DNA of 64,000 bases, from the NCBI GenBank assembly GCA_934476515.1, contig CAKSNZ010000007.1, forward strand, positions 14,082 to 78,081, written 5' to 3'. Both the position numbers and the translations under genes were made by a program. Under the pieces are notes generated by a model. The model saw nothing but the letters and a program-made list of their open reading frames with translations, searched no databases and had not been told where the DNA came from. Source of the stretch: an uncultured Ruminococcus sp. (GTDB lineage: Bacteria > Bacillota > Clostridia > Oscillospirales > Acutalibacteraceae). How positions within the stretch are numbered: the stretch's first letter is position 1; each line of letters begins with the position of its first letter. Below, one piece after another: positions 9,552 to 19,347 of the stretch.

Positions 9552-10454
9552 TTACTTCTTGTACTTATCCAGTAGGTTGTACTTAGCTAAGCAATCCTTT
9601 AGGTCGTGATAACCTGAATAGCTCATTGGTACAAGTGGTAATCTACATTCACCGGCATTAAAACCGATTAGGTTCATAGCAGTCTTAACCGGAATAGGGT
9701 TAACATCTGAGAACATAATATCCATTAGTTCAACAAAATGGAAGTTCATTTCTGCTGCTCTCTGGAAATCGTTATCAAGACAAGCCTGACAAATTTCGTG
9801 CATTTCCTTAGGGCAGAAGTTTGAGAATACAGAAATAACACCCTTACCACCTAGAGACATAAATGGAACTGTCTGGTCATCGTTACCTGAATAAATAGCA
9901 AAGTCATCTGAACATAGGCTTCTTGTTAGAGAAACTGATGAAATATCACCGTTAGCTTCCTTAACACCTACAATGTTCTGGTGCTTTTCAAGTTCAGCAT
10001 ATGTCTTTGGCTGCATATTACAACCTGTTCTTGATGGAACATTGTAAAGAATGATTGGTAGGTCAACAGAATCGGCAATTGTTGTAAAGTGCTTTACAAG
10101 TCCTGCCTGTGAAGTCTTGTTGTAGTATGGAGTTACAGAAAGTAAGCCGTCTGCACCATACTTCTGTGCTGACTTTGATAGGCTGATTGCAGTAGCAGTA
10201 TCGTTACTACCTGTACCTGCAATAACCGGAATTCTCTTGTTAACCTTTTCTGCTACATATGAAAGAACAGCCTTGTGTTCTTCAACTGAAAGTGTAGCAG
10301 CTTCGCCTGTTGTACCACAAGCGATAATAGCATCAGTACCGTTTTCAATCTGGAATTCAAGTAGTCTTCCAAGTTCATCAAAGTTAACGGAACCGTCACT
10401 GTTCATAGGTGTAATTAAGGCAACACCTGCACCTGTAAAAATTGGTGTACTCAT
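9552..10454 (-). CDS. dapA: 4-hydroxy-tetrahydrodipicolinate synthase
   Basis: Condenses pyruvate with aspartate semialdehyde. A 300-residue TIM barrel with GTTGEAATLS near residues 46-55, the Tyr-containing ILYNVPSRTG motif (about residues 134-143) and the Schiff-base Lys in IVGVKEANGD. It starts 21 bp downstream of asd, which supplies its substrate. Confidence 0.97.
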   Translation of the reverse strand: MSTPIFTGAGVALITPMNSDGSVNFDELGRLLEFQIENGTDAIIACGTTGEAATLSVEEHKAVLSYVAEKVNKRIPVIAGTGSNDTATAISLSKSAQKYGADGLLSVTPYYNKTSQAGLVKHFTTIADSVDLPIILYNVPSRTGCNMQPKTYAELEKHQNIVGVKEANGDISSVSLTRSLCSDDFAIYSGNDDQTVPFMSLGGKGVISVFSNFCPKEMHEICQACLDNDFQRAAEMNFHFVELMDIMFSDVNPIPVKTAMNLIGFNAGECRLPLVPMSYSGYHDLKDCLAKYNLLDKYKK

Positions 10455-10475
10455 TATATATAACCTCCAAAAGGT

Positions 10476-11558
10476 TTAGTTTTCAATATATCCTTCAGCA
10501 CATAGAAGTTCAGCTAGAAGAACTGCACCACCTGCAGCACCTCTTAGTGTATTATGGCTCATACATACAAACTTCATATCGTACTGAGTATCCGGTCTTA
10601 ATCTACCGATTGAGATAGCCATACCATTTTCTAGTGTTCTGGCTGTCTTAATCTGTGGCTGGTCTGGTTCTGTAAAGTAGTGTAGGAACTGCTTTGGAGC
10701 ACTTGGTAGCTCTAGTTCCTGAGCTCTACCCTTGTAGTTTTCCCATGTTTCGATAATCTTTTCTTCTGATGGAACTTCACCGTCAAATGAAACAAATACA
10801 GCTGCTGTATGACCATCTGAAACAGGAACTCTTAGGCACTGTGATGTGATAGCAATATCATCAGTATCAACAATCTGGTCGCCTTCAATATGACCCCAAA
10901 TCTTTAGTGGTTCTTTTTCTGACTTTTCTTCTTCGCCACCGATATATGGGATTAGGTTATCAACCATTTCAGGCCATCTTTCAAATGTTTTACCTGCACC
11001 TGAAATAGCCTGATAAGTACAAGCAAGAACCTTGTTACAACCTAATTCTCTTAGTGGATGTACTGCAGGTACATATGACTGTAGAGAACAGTTAGACTTA
11101 ACTGCAACAAAGCCTTTCTTTGTGCCAAGTCTCTTTCTCTGAGAATCAATAATCTTAATATGGTCAGCATTGATTTCAGGGATAACCATTGGTACATCAG
11201 GTGTGTGTCTGTGAGCTGAGTTATTTGAAACAACAGGACATTCTGCCTTTGCATAAGCTTCTTCTAGTTCACGAATCTGATCTTTTGGCATATCAACAGC
11301 ACAAAATACAAAATCAACCTTTGATGCAACTTCTTCAACATTAGCTGCGTCTAGGATAATCATATCTTCCATTGCCTTTGGAATTGGTGTTTTCATAGCC
11401 CAACGAGATTCTACACATTCTTTATATGTTTTACCGGCACTTCTTTTACTTGCAGCAAGTGCTGTAACAGTAAACCAAGGGTGATTTTCAAGTAGAGTTG
11501 CAAATCTCTGACCTACCATACCTGTAGCGCCGATGATACCAACTTTATAATTTTTCAT
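10476..11558 (-). CDS. asd: Aspartate-semialdehyde dehydrogenase (archaeal/fungal-type)
   Basis: Reduces aspartyl phosphate to aspartate semialdehyde, the branch point for lysine, threonine and methionine. 360 residues, with GATGMVGQRF for NADP binding at the N-terminus. The catalytic Cys lies in SNCSLQSYVPAVHPL, and the C-terminal HNTLRGAAGGAVLLAELL is diagnostic. The motif wording fits the archaeal/fungal-type Asd subfamily rather than the E. coli type. First gene of asd-dapA-dapB, transcribed divergently from queA. Confidence 0.94.
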   Translation of the reverse strand: MKNYKVGIIGATGMVGQRFATLLENHPWFTVTALAASKRSAGKTYKECVESRWAMKTPIPKAMEDMIILDAANVEEVASKVDFVFCAVDMPKDQIRELEEAYAKAECPVVSNNSAHRHTPDVPMVIPEINADHIKIIDSQRKRLGTKKGFVAVKSNCSLQSYVPAVHPLRELGCNKVLACTYQAISGAGKTFERWPEMVDNLIPYIGGEEEKSEKEPLKIWGHIEGDQIVDTDDIAITSQCLRVPVSDGHTAAVFVSFDGEVPSEEKIIETWENYKGRAQELELPSAPKQFLHYFTEPDQPQIKTARTLENGMAISIGRLRPDTQYDMKFVCMSHNTLRGAAGGAVLLAELLCAEGYIEN

Positions 11559-11634
11559 ATTCGTCTTCCTCCAAATTTAAAAAATCAGTTGTGTTTTTCT
11601 TAAGTTTATTATATTATATATTAGGAAAAACAAA

Positions 11635-11663
11635 TTGACCTATTTTCTTATTTATTCTATCAT
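11635..11663 (+). promoter_or_regulatory. Promoter of queA-tgt
   Basis: TTGACC (11635-11640) and TATCAT (11658-11663), 17 bp apart, about 55 bp upstream of the queA start. The same 160 bp gap must also hold the asd promoter on the other strand, where TATAAT-like boxes are seen near 11610-11625. Confidence 0.5.
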
Positions 11664-11722
11664 TTAAGAAAGATTATGTCAATTATTTTGAGAAATAAAG
11701 ATTAGGATGATGTTGATTTTTT

Positions 11723-12748
11723 ATGAAGACTAGTGATTTTTATTATGATTTACCGGAAGAACTTATTGCTCAGACACCTGTTGAACCAAGAGATTCTTCA
11801 AGAATGATGGTTTATAACAGAAAAACTAAGGAAGTTCTTCACAAGCATTTTTATGATGTTATTGACTTTTTAAATGAAGGTGATGCTCTTATTGTTAATG
11901 ACTCAAGAGTTTTACCTGCAAGAATTTACGGTACAAAAATTCCTACCGGTGCTAATGTAGAATTCTTACTGTTAAAGCAAGTTAAAGACAAGGTATGGGA
12001 AACACTTGTAAAGCCCGGTAAAAAAGCAAGAACCGGTGACAGCTTTACTTTTGGTGATGGCATTATGACAGGTAAAGTTATTGATGTACTTGAAGATGGC
12101 AACAGAATTGTTGAATTTAAGTGTGACAGTAACTTCTATGAAACACTTGATAAGATTGGTCAAATGCCACTTCCTCCATATATTCATGAAAAGTTAAAGG
12201 ACAAGGAAAGATACCAGACAGTATATAGTCACGAACTTGGTTCTGCTGCTGCACCTACTGCGGGACTTCACTTTACTGATGAGTTACTTGAAAAAATTAA
12301 GGCTAAAGGCATTAAGATTGGATATGTAACACTTCATGTAGGACTTGGTACATTTAGACCTGTAAAGGTTGATGATGTTACAACTCATAAGATGCACAGT
12401 GAACATTATGAAGTGCCGGAAGAAACTGCAAAGCTGATTGAAGAAACCAAAAAGAATGGCAAGAGAGTTATTGCAGTTGGCACAACTTCTTGCAGAACAC
12501 TTGAAAGTGTTGCAAAGGAATATGGCAAGGTTGTTCCTTGTGAAGGTTGGACAGATATTTTCATTTATCCGGGATTTGAGTTTAAAGTGCTTGACGGACT
12601 TATTACTAACTTTCATCTACCTGAAAGCACACTTATTATGCTAGTTTCTGCTTTTGCCGGTTATGATGAAGTTATGGGGATATATAAAGAAGCTGTCAAA
12701 GAGAAATACAGATTTTTCTCATTTGGTGACAGTATGTTTATTGAGTAA
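11723..12748 (+). CDS. queA: tRNA preQ1(34) S-adenosylmethionine ribosyltransferase-isomerase
   Basis: Transfers and isomerises the ribosyl part of SAM onto preQ1 in tRNA to give epoxyqueuosine. 341 residues, full length. Typical motifs are [14 protein letters not shown] at the start, [30 protein letters not shown] and [16 protein letters not shown]. It lies 8 bp ahead of tgt, which acts just before it in the queuosine pathway. Confidence 0.97.
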   Translation: MKTSDFYYDLPEELIAQTPVEPRDSSRMMVYNRKTKEVLHKHFYDVIDFLNEGDALIVNDSRVLPARIYGTKIPTGANVEFLLLKQVKDKVWETLVKPGKKARTGDSFTFGDGIMTGKVIDVLEDGNRIVEFKCDSNFYETLDKIGQMPLPPYIHEKLKDKERYQTVYSHELGSAAAPTAGLHFTDELLEKIKAKGIKIGYVTLHVGLGTFRPVKVDDVTTHKMHSEHYEVPEETAKLIEETKKNGKRVIAVGTTSCRTLESVAKEYGKVVPCEGWTDIFIYPGFEFKVLDGLITNFHLPESTLIMLVSAFAGYDEVMGIYKEAVKEKYRFFSFGDSMFIE

Positions 12749-12756
12749 GGAGAAAT

Positions 12757-13887
12757 ATGTTTAAATTAATTAAGAATGAAAAAACTGCAAGACGAGGTGA
12801 GTTTATAACACCACACGGTACTTTTCAAACTCCTTGTTTTATGAATGTTGCAACTGCCGGTGCTATTAAGGGTGGTGTATCTTCCTTTGATTTAAAGGAT
12901 ATTAAGTGCCAGGTTATGTTGTGTAACACCTATCACCTACATGTTAGAACAGGTGATAAAATTATTAAAGAGTTAGGTGGTATTCACAGTCTTACTAAGT
13001 GGGATGGTCCTATACTTACAGACTCAGGTGGATTTCAGGTATTCTCTCTTGCAAAGCTAAGAAACATTAAAGAAGAAGGTGTTTACTTTTCTTCCCATAT
13101 TGACGGTAGAAAAATATTTATGGGACCTGAAGAATCAATGCAAATTCAATCTAACCTAGGCTCTACTATTGCTATGGCATTTGATGAATGTATTGAAAAC
13201 CCTGCCCCATATGATTATGTAAAGAATTCTATTGGTCGTACTACCAGATGGCTTGAAAGATGCAAAAAAGAAATGGACAGACTAAACAGTCTTCCTGACA
13301 CTATTAACAAAAAACAAATGCTATTTGGTATTAACCAAGGTTCTACTTACAGTGACCTTAGGATTCAGCATATGAAAGATATTTCTAAACTTGACCTTGA
13401 CGGTTATGCTATCGGTGGTTTAGCAGTTGGTGAAACTGCTGATGAAATGTATCGAATTATTGAAGATGTTGAACCATATATGCCTAAGGATAAAATCAGA
13501 TACCTAATGGGTGTTGGTACTCCTGTAAATATTCTTGAAAGTGTTAAGCGTGGTGTTGATTTATTTGACTGTGTTATGCCTAGTAGAAATGCAAGACATG
13601 GTCACCTATTCACTAAGAGTGGTATCATCAACATTAACAATCAAAAATATCAAAAGGACCTTGCTCCTATTGACAAAGAGTGTAATTGTCCTGTATGCAA
13701 GAGTTTTTCAAGGGCATACCTAAGACATCTTAAGAAAGCTGAGGAAATGCTTTATATGCGACTTGCAGTAATGCACAACTTATATTTCTACAATAATCTA
13801 ATGGAAGAAATCAGAAATGCTCTTGATAATGGAGAATTTGAGACATATTACAACAATAATATTGACATATTAGGAAAACGCATTTAA
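12757..13887 (+). CDS. tgt: tRNA-guanine(34) transglycosylase
   Basis: Exchanges guanine 34 for preQ1 in tRNAs with GUN anticodons. 376 residues. The catalytic Asp regions LTDSGGFQVFSL and DCVMPSRNARHG are present, as are the substrate motif GGLAVGE and a C-terminal zinc site (CNCPVCKSFSRAYLRHL). Co-transcribed with queA; yajC follows from its own promoter. Confidence 0.97.
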   Translation: MFKLIKNEKTARRGEFITPHGTFQTPCFMNVATAGAIKGGVSSFDLKDIKCQVMLCNTYHLHVRTGDKIIKELGGIHSLTKWDGPILTDSGGFQVFSLAKLRNIKEEGVYFSSHIDGRKIFMGPEESMQIQSNLGSTIAMAFDECIENPAPYDYVKNSIGRTTRWLERCKKEMDRLNSLPDTINKKQMLFGINQGSTYSDLRIQHMKDISKLDLDGYAIGGLAVGETADEMYRIIEDVEPYMPKDKIRYLMGVGTPVNILESVKRGVDLFDCVMPSRNARHGHLFTKSGIININNQKYQKDLAPIDKECNCPVCKSFSRAYLRHLKKAEEMLYMRLAVMHNLYFYNNLMEEIRNALDNGEFETYYNNNIDILGKRI

Positions 13888-13895
13888 AATAGTAC

Positions 13896-13924
13896 TTGAA
13901 TATGCAATGAAAAGTTGTTATAAT
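13896..13924 (+). promoter_or_regulatory. Promoter of yajC
   Basis: TTGAAT (13896-13901) and a perfect TATAAT (13919-13924), spaced by 17 bp, lie 33 bp before the yajC start. It begins right after the tgt stop codon, so yajC need not depend on queA-tgt transcription. Confidence 0.65.
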
Positions 13925-13956
13925 CTAATTATTAATATGAAATGGAGAATTTAACT

Positions 13957-14355
13957 ATGAATCTAAACTTACTTTCCGGCTCAACTGGTAGCGGTAGCAT
14001 GTGGACACTAATCATCATCTACGCTCTTATCTTCGTTGGTATCTACTTTATTCTTATCAGACCAAAGTCAAAGAAATCAAAGCAAGAACAGGAACTAAGA
14101 AACAGCCTACAGATTGGTGATGAAATCACAACAATCGGTGGTATCGTTGGTAGAGTTATTGCTATTAGAGAAGAAGCTGATGAAATCGTACTTGAAACAG
14201 GTTCTGAAAAGACAAAGATGGTATTTAAGCGTTGGGCTATTTCAACTGTTAATTCAGGTAAGGATAAACCTGCTGAAAAGACTGACAAGACAGAAAAGAA
14301 AGGTTTCTTCGGTAGAAAGAAAAAAAATGCTGAAGAAAACCCAGTTGAAAAATAA
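13957..14355 (+). CDS. yajC: Preprotein translocase auxiliary subunit YajC
   Basis: A small single-pass membrane protein that associates with SecDF. About 132 residues: one N-terminal membrane segment (TLIIIYALIFVGIYFILI), the family motif IRPKSKKSKQEQELRNSLQIGDEI in pieces, and a lysine-rich cytoplasmic tail. An upstream in-frame ATG at 13942 exists, but GGAG lies 9 bases before the ATG at 13957, which was preferred. The queA-tgt-yajC order is common in bacteria. Confidence 0.92.
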   Translation: MNLNLLSGSTGSGSMWTLIIIYALIFVGIYFILIRPKSKKSKQEQELRNSLQIGDEITTIGGIVGRVIAIREEADEIVLETGSEKTKMVFKRWAISTVNSGKDKPAEKTDKTEKKGFFGRKKKNAEENPVEK

Positions 14356-14372
14356 TTACATAATTTTCAATT

Positions 14373-14412
14373 CCCCTGAATATGATTTAGTATCATATTT
14401 GGGGGTGTTTTT
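14373..14412 (+). terminator. Terminator after yajC overlapping the next gene's ribosome site
   Basis: A 13 bp stem (14373-14385 with 14393-14405, two G-T pairs) is followed by TGTTTTTTT. The GGGGGTG in the descending arm is the only ribosome site for the TTG start at 14413, so the terminator and translation start share the same bases. Confidence 0.7.
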
Positions 14413-14820
14413 TTGAAAAGCATTACTTTAGGATTTAATAAATTTAAGTACATAAAAGGTTTAGTAGTTGGTTTAATAGTTGGAGAATTAACTCTTATTG
14501 TTTTACTTAGCCTTGTGGCAATAGTTATGAGTAACACAGGGATACTTAACAGTACTGTACTAAACATTCTTCTCACTATTATATGTGGTGTATGTGCATT
14601 TGTTACAGGGTTTATATGTTCAAAAATTTCTCCTATTAAGGGATATATCAATGGGATTAGCAGTGGGTTTATATTTTTCTTAATTATCTTTAGTGCAGGT
14701 ATGATAAGCATTGACAGTAATTTTACTGTTTTTACATTCTTAAAGTTTATTGTATCTTTCCTATTCGGCACTATTGGTGGAATACTTGGTGTAAGTAAAA
14801 AAGAAAAGTTAATAAAATAA
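14413..14820 (+). CDS. Small four-helix membrane protein (TIGR04086-like)
   Basis: 135 residues with four predicted membrane helices (about residues 15-38, 44-65, 75-98 and 103-125) and a basic C-terminus. The size and the Gly-rich helices (FLFGTIGGILGVSKKEK) resemble the TIGR04086 family of uncharacterised Clostridial membrane proteins, often found next to yajC. The start is a TTG fused to the yajC terminator. Function unknown. Confidence 0.6.
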   Translation: MKSITLGFNKFKYIKGLVVGLIVGELTLIVLLSLVAIVMSNTGILNSTVLNILLTIICGVCAFVTGFICSKISPIKGYINGISSGFIFFLIIFSAGMISIDSNFTVFTFLKFIVSFLFGTIGGILGVSKKEKLIK

Positions 14821-14825
14821 TTATA

Positions 14826-14857
14826 GGCTAGTGATACTTTTAAATCTATCACTAGCC
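14826..14857. terminator. Bidirectional terminator between converging genes
   Basis: Arms GGCTAGTGATA and TATCACTAGCC are flanked by T tracts on the plus strand and an A-rich side on the other. It separates the yajC-side genes from pncB. Confidence 0.8.
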
Positions 14858-14873
14858 TTTTTCGTAAAATATA

Positions 14874-16322
14874 TTAAATAAAGTTTTTAAATCTTGAAAG
14901 TAAGTCTTTCTTGGTATTCCATAGTTTTTCTGAAAGGTCAACATAATAAGTATGTGGATTTTCAAAACGCTTAACTTCATCCCATAGTAAATCAATTTCT
15001 TTAGCACAATAATCTTTGATTTCTTCAAGGGTTGGCATATCATATACACAATTACCATCTTTAAAGATTGGTACTTGAAGCTCTCTAACTTTAAAGTTAG
15101 TTAACTCTTTAGTTTTCCAAGTAGCTTGTTGGTCAAAGATTATTCTAGGTTCTTTATCACTTACTACTTCATCATAGATACAAAGTTCATCTGCCAAAGC
15201 CTTGCCACTTTCTTTGTCATAGTATCTATAAACTTTCTTAAAGTGTGGGTTAGTGATTTTTGCAGTGTTTTCACTGACTTTGATTTTTGGAACAATGTTG
15301 CCATCATTATCTTCAACTGCAACTAACTTATATACTCCACCAAATACAGGTGTACTCTTGGAAGTAATCAGTCTTTCACCTACACCAAAGGTATCTACCT
15401 TTGCGTCTTGCATCATTAAGTCACGAATTAGGTATTCATCAAGTGCATTAGATGCTACAATCTTACAACACTGCAGTCCTGCATCATCAAGCATTTTTCT
15501 TGCTTTCTTAGATAGATAGGAAATATCACCTGAATCAAGTCTGATTGCAAAATTAGTAATACCCTTTGGTAAAAGAATTTCTTTAAACACCTTAATTGCA
15601 TTTGGTACACCACTTTTTATGGTGTTATAAGTATCAACTAAAAGTGTTACATTCTCCGGATAGGTTTCACAATAAGTCTTAAAAGCATCATACTCAGTAT
15701 CAAACATTTGTATCCAAGAATGAGCCATTGTACCACCGGCAGGTACACCATAAAGTTCATCGGTAATTGTACAAGCAGTACCTGCACATCCACCTATATA
15801 TGCTGCTCTTGCACCTAAGATTGCACCATCAGCACCTTGTGCTCTACGAGAACCAAACTCTAAAACCGTTCTACCCTGTGAGGCTCTTACAATTCTATTT
15901 GCTTTTGTTGCAATTAGTGACTGATGATTAATTGAAAGAAGTACAAATGTTTCAATAAGTTGTGCTTCAATTGCCGGTGCTTTTACAGTAAGGATTGGCT
16001 CATTTGGAAATACAGGTGTACCCTCAGGTATTGCATATATATCACCTGTAAAATGAAAATCCTTTAGGTAATCTAAAAATTTTTCATCAAAGATATTTTT
16101 TGAACGTAAAAAATCAATATCTTCTTTTGAAAAATGAAGGTTCTTTATATAATCAATTACTTGTTCAAGACCGGCTACAATTGCAAAACCACCATTGTCA
16201 GGTACTGAACGATAGAATACATCAAAATATGTAATTTTCTTATAAAAACCGTTCTTAAAGTAACCATTTGCCATTGTAAGTTCATAGAAGTCACATAGCA
16301 TAGTCATATTCTTTTCTGTCAT
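14874..16322 (-). CDS. pncB: Nicotinate phosphoribosyltransferase
   Basis: Converts nicotinate and PRPP to nicotinate mononucleotide in NAD salvage. 482 residues. Motifs include MLCDFYELTMANGYF at the N-terminus, EFGSRRAQG, and FGVGERLITSKSTPVFGGVYKL in the PRPP-binding part. It starts 12 bp after pncA, whose product is its substrate. Confidence 0.95.
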   Translation of the reverse strand: MTEKNMTMLCDFYELTMANGYFKNGFYKKITYFDVFYRSVPDNGGFAIVAGLEQVIDYIKNLHFSKEDIDFLRSKNIFDEKFLDYLKDFHFTGDIYAIPEGTPVFPNEPILTVKAPAIEAQLIETFVLLSINHQSLIATKANRIVRASQGRTVLEFGSRRAQGADGAILGARAAYIGGCAGTACTITDELYGVPAGGTMAHSWIQMFDTEYDAFKTYCETYPENVTLLVDTYNTIKSGVPNAIKVFKEILLPKGITNFAIRLDSGDISYLSKKARKMLDDAGLQCCKIVASNALDEYLIRDLMMQDAKVDTFGVGERLITSKSTPVFGGVYKLVAVEDNDGNIVPKIKVSENTAKITNPHFKKVYRYYDKESGKALADELCIYDEVVSDKEPRIIFDQQATWKTKELTNFKVRELQVPIFKDGNCVYDMPTLEEIKDYCAKEIDLLWDEVKRFENPHTYYVDLSEKLWNTKKDLLSRFKNFI

Positions 16323-16334
16323 ATTTACACCTAC

Positions 16335-16859
16335 TTATTCTGTTATTTTAATTTGGAAGCTACTCATAACGGAAAGTGCTTCATCATTTAATTTGTCGTC
16401 ATTTGATGCTACAAGATTCTTGTTCACAATAATTTCTGTTTCAGGTTGGGCAGTTTTTGCAATTACTGCATTTGAGATAACACAGATATTTGTTACTACA
16501 CCAACTAATTCTATTGATGAATACCGATTATTTTTTAAATATTCAAATAGTTTATCTGAACCAAAAGTGTTTTTCTCAAAAAGTAAATCCGATTCTTTAA
16601 CCGAATGTGACACTTTCCCATAAAGATTATGACCGATTGTACCTTTAATACAATGTGGTACAGGTAAAGATTTACCCTCATTTGTATTCATATAATCATC
16701 ATAGTGAGTATCTAAGGTAAAAACAACATCATCACTGTTATTATGGTACTTTTTTATTAAATTAGCAATTTCAAAGTCAAGTTCTTTAGCTTTTTCAAAG
16801 CCAAGAGAACCTGAAACAAAATCATTTTGATAATCTACAACTACAAGACATTTCTTCAT
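16335..16859 (-). CDS. pncA: Nicotinamidase (isochorismatase family)
   Basis: Deamidates nicotinamide to nicotinate. 174 residues with the catalytic Asp in VVDYQNDFVSG, metal ligands in FTLDTHYDDY, the Lys in HCIKGTIGH and the nucleophile Cys in VVTNICVISNAV. The order pncA-pncB gives a two-step NAD salvage operon. Confidence 0.93.
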   Translation of the reverse strand: MKKCLVVVDYQNDFVSGSLGFEKAKELDFEIANLIKKYHNNSDDVVFTLDTHYDDYMNTNEGKSLPVPHCIKGTIGHNLYGKVSHSVKESDLLFEKNTFGSDKLFEYLKNNRYSSIELVGVVTNICVISNAVIAKTAQPETEIIVNKNLVASNDDKLNDEALSVMSSFQIKITE

Positions 16860-16980
16860 AATTAATCCCTACTTAAATTTTCTTTAATAATATTCAATCA
16901 TTTTTTAGGAATTTAGTCAAGTATAATTTAAGTAAATTTTAGTTTAGAAAAGTTTAGGATAAGATAAAAAAGGTATAAAA

Positions 16981-17006
16981 AAGACCTATGCATAAACATA
17001 GGTCTT
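16981..17006 (-). terminator. Terminator after ilvE
   Basis: Arms AAGACCTATG and CATAGGTCTT with a 6-base loop, then a run of T on the minus strand (about 16974-16980). Confidence 0.85.
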
Positions 17007-17031
17007 AAAGTCTTAACTTTTAGATTTTAGA

Positions 17032-18102
17032 TTAGCAAACAGGAACAACCCAACCTAGCTTATCTTCAATCTTACCCCACTGAATACCTGTTAGGTTATC
17101 GTAAAGTTTCTGGCTGATTTCACCGATTTCACCATTGTTGATTGTCATAACCTTGTCGCCACACTTTAATTCACCGATTGGTGAAATAACTGCAGCAGTA
17201 CCTGTACCAAAGCTTTCCTTTAGTCTGCCTTCGTCAGCTGCCTTTTCAACTTCCTGAATTGAAAGTCTTCTTTCTGAAACCTTGTAACCCCAAGATTTTA
17301 GAAGTTCGATTGTACTCATTCTTGTGATACCACCAAGGATTGAACCCTGAAGTGCAGGTGTAATAACTTCGTCATCAATAACAAAGAATACATTCATTGT
17401 ACCAACTTCTTCAATATACTTTCTTTCTACACCGTCTAGCCATAGAACCTGAGTATATTTCTGCTTTTCAGCTTCATCCTGAGCCTTTAGAGAAGCAGCA
17501 TAGTTACCACCTGTCTTAGTAAAGCCCATACCACCCTTAACGGCACGAACATAATTTTCTTCAACATAAATCTTAACAGGGTTAAGTCCTTCAGGATAAT
17601 AAGCACCAACAGGACAACAGATAATTACAAATAGAAGATGTTTTGCAGGGTGAACACCTAGCTGAGCATCTGTTGAGAAAATAAATGGTCTAATGTATAG
17701 AGATGTACCTTCTGAATGTGGTACCCAATCTTTTTCTACTTCTACAAGTTTCTTAACTGCTTCTACTGCAAACTTTTCGTCAATCTGAGGAATACAAAGT
17801 CTTTCGTTAGAAACATTAAGTCTAGCCATATTTTTGTCCGGTCTAAATAGGTTAATGCCACCGTTGACATTTCTGTATGCTTTCATACCTTCAAATACTT
17901 CTTGACCGTAGTGGAATACCATTGCTGATGGGTCTAGTGCGATTGGACCATAAGGTACAATTCTTGGGTCATGCCAACCCTGACCTTCATCATAATTCAT
18001 TAGGAACATATGGTCTGTGAAAATACGACCAAAACCTAGTTTACTTTCGTCTTGTGGTTTTTCTTTTGGATTTTTAGTAAGTTCAATTTTAATTTCTTCC
18101 AT
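17032..18102 (-). CDS. ilvE: Branched-chain amino acid aminotransferase
   Basis: Reversible transamination of leucine, isoleucine and valine with 2-oxoglutarate. A 356-residue fold-type IV PLP enzyme of the longer (BCAT2-like) subgroup. It has QEVFEGMKAYR near the N-terminus, the PLP Lys in GFTKTGGNYAAS, and SILGGITRMSTIELL plus GTGTAAVISPIG for phosphate binding. Single gene with its own terminator. Confidence 0.94.
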   Translation of the reverse strand: MEEIKIELTKNPKEKPQDESKLGFGRIFTDHMFLMNYDEGQGWHDPRIVPYGPIALDPSAMVFHYGQEVFEGMKAYRNVNGGINLFRPDKNMARLNVSNERLCIPQIDEKFAVEAVKKLVEVEKDWVPHSEGTSLYIRPFIFSTDAQLGVHPAKHLLFVIICCPVGAYYPEGLNPVKIYVEENYVRAVKGGMGFTKTGGNYAASLKAQDEAEKQKYTQVLWLDGVERKYIEEVGTMNVFFVIDDEVITPALQGSILGGITRMSTIELLKSWGYKVSERRLSIQEVEKAADEGRLKESFGTGTAAVISPIGELKCGDKVMTINNGEIGEISQKLYDNLTGIQWGKIEDKLGWVVPVC

Positions 18103-18162
18103 AATATAATCGACCTTTCGTATATGAACTCTAGTTCTATTTTATCACAAATTACATAATAG

Positions 18163-19029
18163 TCAATATTTTAACAAATATTTTATGTCAAAAGGCAAAT
18201 TACTTTCCAAAACTATTTTTTTATTGCTTATTGGATGGGTAAAAATCACCTTGCTACAATGTAATGCTTGTCTGGAGATATGCTCTAAAGAACCACCATA
18301 TAAATCATCCCCTGCAAGTGGATAACCTAGGTATGACATATGGCATCTTATCTGATGAGTTCTGCCTGTTTCTAAAGTACAGAGAATCTCTGTATAGCTT
18401 GGACTTCTATTAATTACTTTATAGTGAGTAACAGCCTTTGCACCATCATCAGAAACTTCACGAACCATCTTGCTATTTTCTTTTAATTTTATATTTTTAT
18501 TTACCGTACCATCTTCGACAATATTACCACAGCATACTGCTGTATATTCTTTATATAGGGACTTGATTTTGTTTGCTACGAATCTGTTTTTTGCAATTAC
18601 AACTAAGCCAGATGTATCTCTGTCAATTCTGTTAATTGCTCTAAAGGTATAGTCCTCATTTTTGTTAAGTGAATAATATCTAACTATATTGGCTAAGGTA
18701 TCTGTTTGGTGATTCTTAGTAGGATGTACCGGCATTAGTGGTGGTTTATCTACTACCAAAATATAGTCATCCTCATAAATTACATTTAGTTCGCCTTTAG
18801 TTGGAGTAATTTCGTTACTGTCGTTAGGTAAATTAATTACTACTTTATCCCCTACATACACATTATCGATAGTTCTTAAAAGCTGATTATCCCTAGTAAT
18901 TCCCATTTTTGTTCTTACCAGCCTTGTAATTAATCTTGCAGAAATGTTGCAATAATACTTTAAGAACTCTTTGCAATTTTTGTTGTCATATTCTATTGGT
19001 ACTATAAAAGTTAAACTTTTTCTATTCAT
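18163..19029 (-). CDS. RluA-family pseudouridine synthase
   Basis: 288 residues. An S4-like N-terminal region (SARLITRLVRTKMGI) is followed by the catalytic motif NRIDRDTSGLVV with the invariant Asp, and by GRTHQIRCHMSYLGYPLAGD. The family isomerises specific uridines in rRNA or tRNA; the target cannot be told from sequence alone. Its start is 4 bp after the DUF1294 gene. Confidence 0.88.
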   Translation of the reverse strand: MNRKSLTFIVPIEYDNKNCKEFLKYYCNISARLITRLVRTKMGITRDNQLLRTIDNVYVGDKVVINLPNDSNEITPTKGELNVIYEDDYILVVDKPPLMPVHPTKNHQTDTLANIVRYYSLNKNEDYTFRAINRIDRDTSGLVVIAKNRFVANKIKSLYKEYTAVCCGNIVEDGTVNKNIKLKENSKMVREVSDDGAKAVTHYKVINRSPSYTEILCTLETGRTHQIRCHMSYLGYPLAGDDLYGGSLEHISRQALHCSKVIFTHPISNKKIVLESNLPFDIKYLLKY

Positions 19030-19033
19030 AACA

Positions 19034-19282
19034 CTATCCTATATAACCTACTGCGTAAAGCACTACTAAGGTAAAAATAATTTGTAACACAAAAATAATG
19101 GGAATACCAACCATAAAAAGTAGATGTCTTGTTTTGTGGTGAATAATTCTCATAATTAGGTACATTAATACTGAACCACCTAAAAATGAAAATAGCATTA
19201 AGGTGCTTTCTCTCACTCTCCACAAGCCTAAAACACTTGCTCTTTTATCATATATAGTCAAAGCTATGGCTATAATATTCAC
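19034..19282 (-). CDS. DUF1294 small membrane protein
   Basis: 82 residues. The motif YDKRAS...WRVRESTL...GGSV...HHKTRH is the DUF1294 pattern, with hydrophobic segments before and after. Family function is unknown. Ends 4 bp before the RluA-type gene. Confidence 0.75.
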   Translation of the reverse strand: MNIIAIALTIYDKRASVLGLWRVRESTLMLFSFLGGSVLMYLIMRIIHHKTRHLLFMVGIPIIFVLQIIFTLVVLYAVGYIG

Positions 19283-19347
19283 TACTACTAACTACTAAAT
19301 ATATAATCAAAAAATATAACATAATATCACCGAAAGGATTGTTAATA

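Noticed and set aside
14367..14852. 161-codon minus-strand frame opposite the small membrane protein at 14413
   Set aside because: It lies fully antisense to a frame with a start signal and helix pattern, and its composition is that of a shadow.
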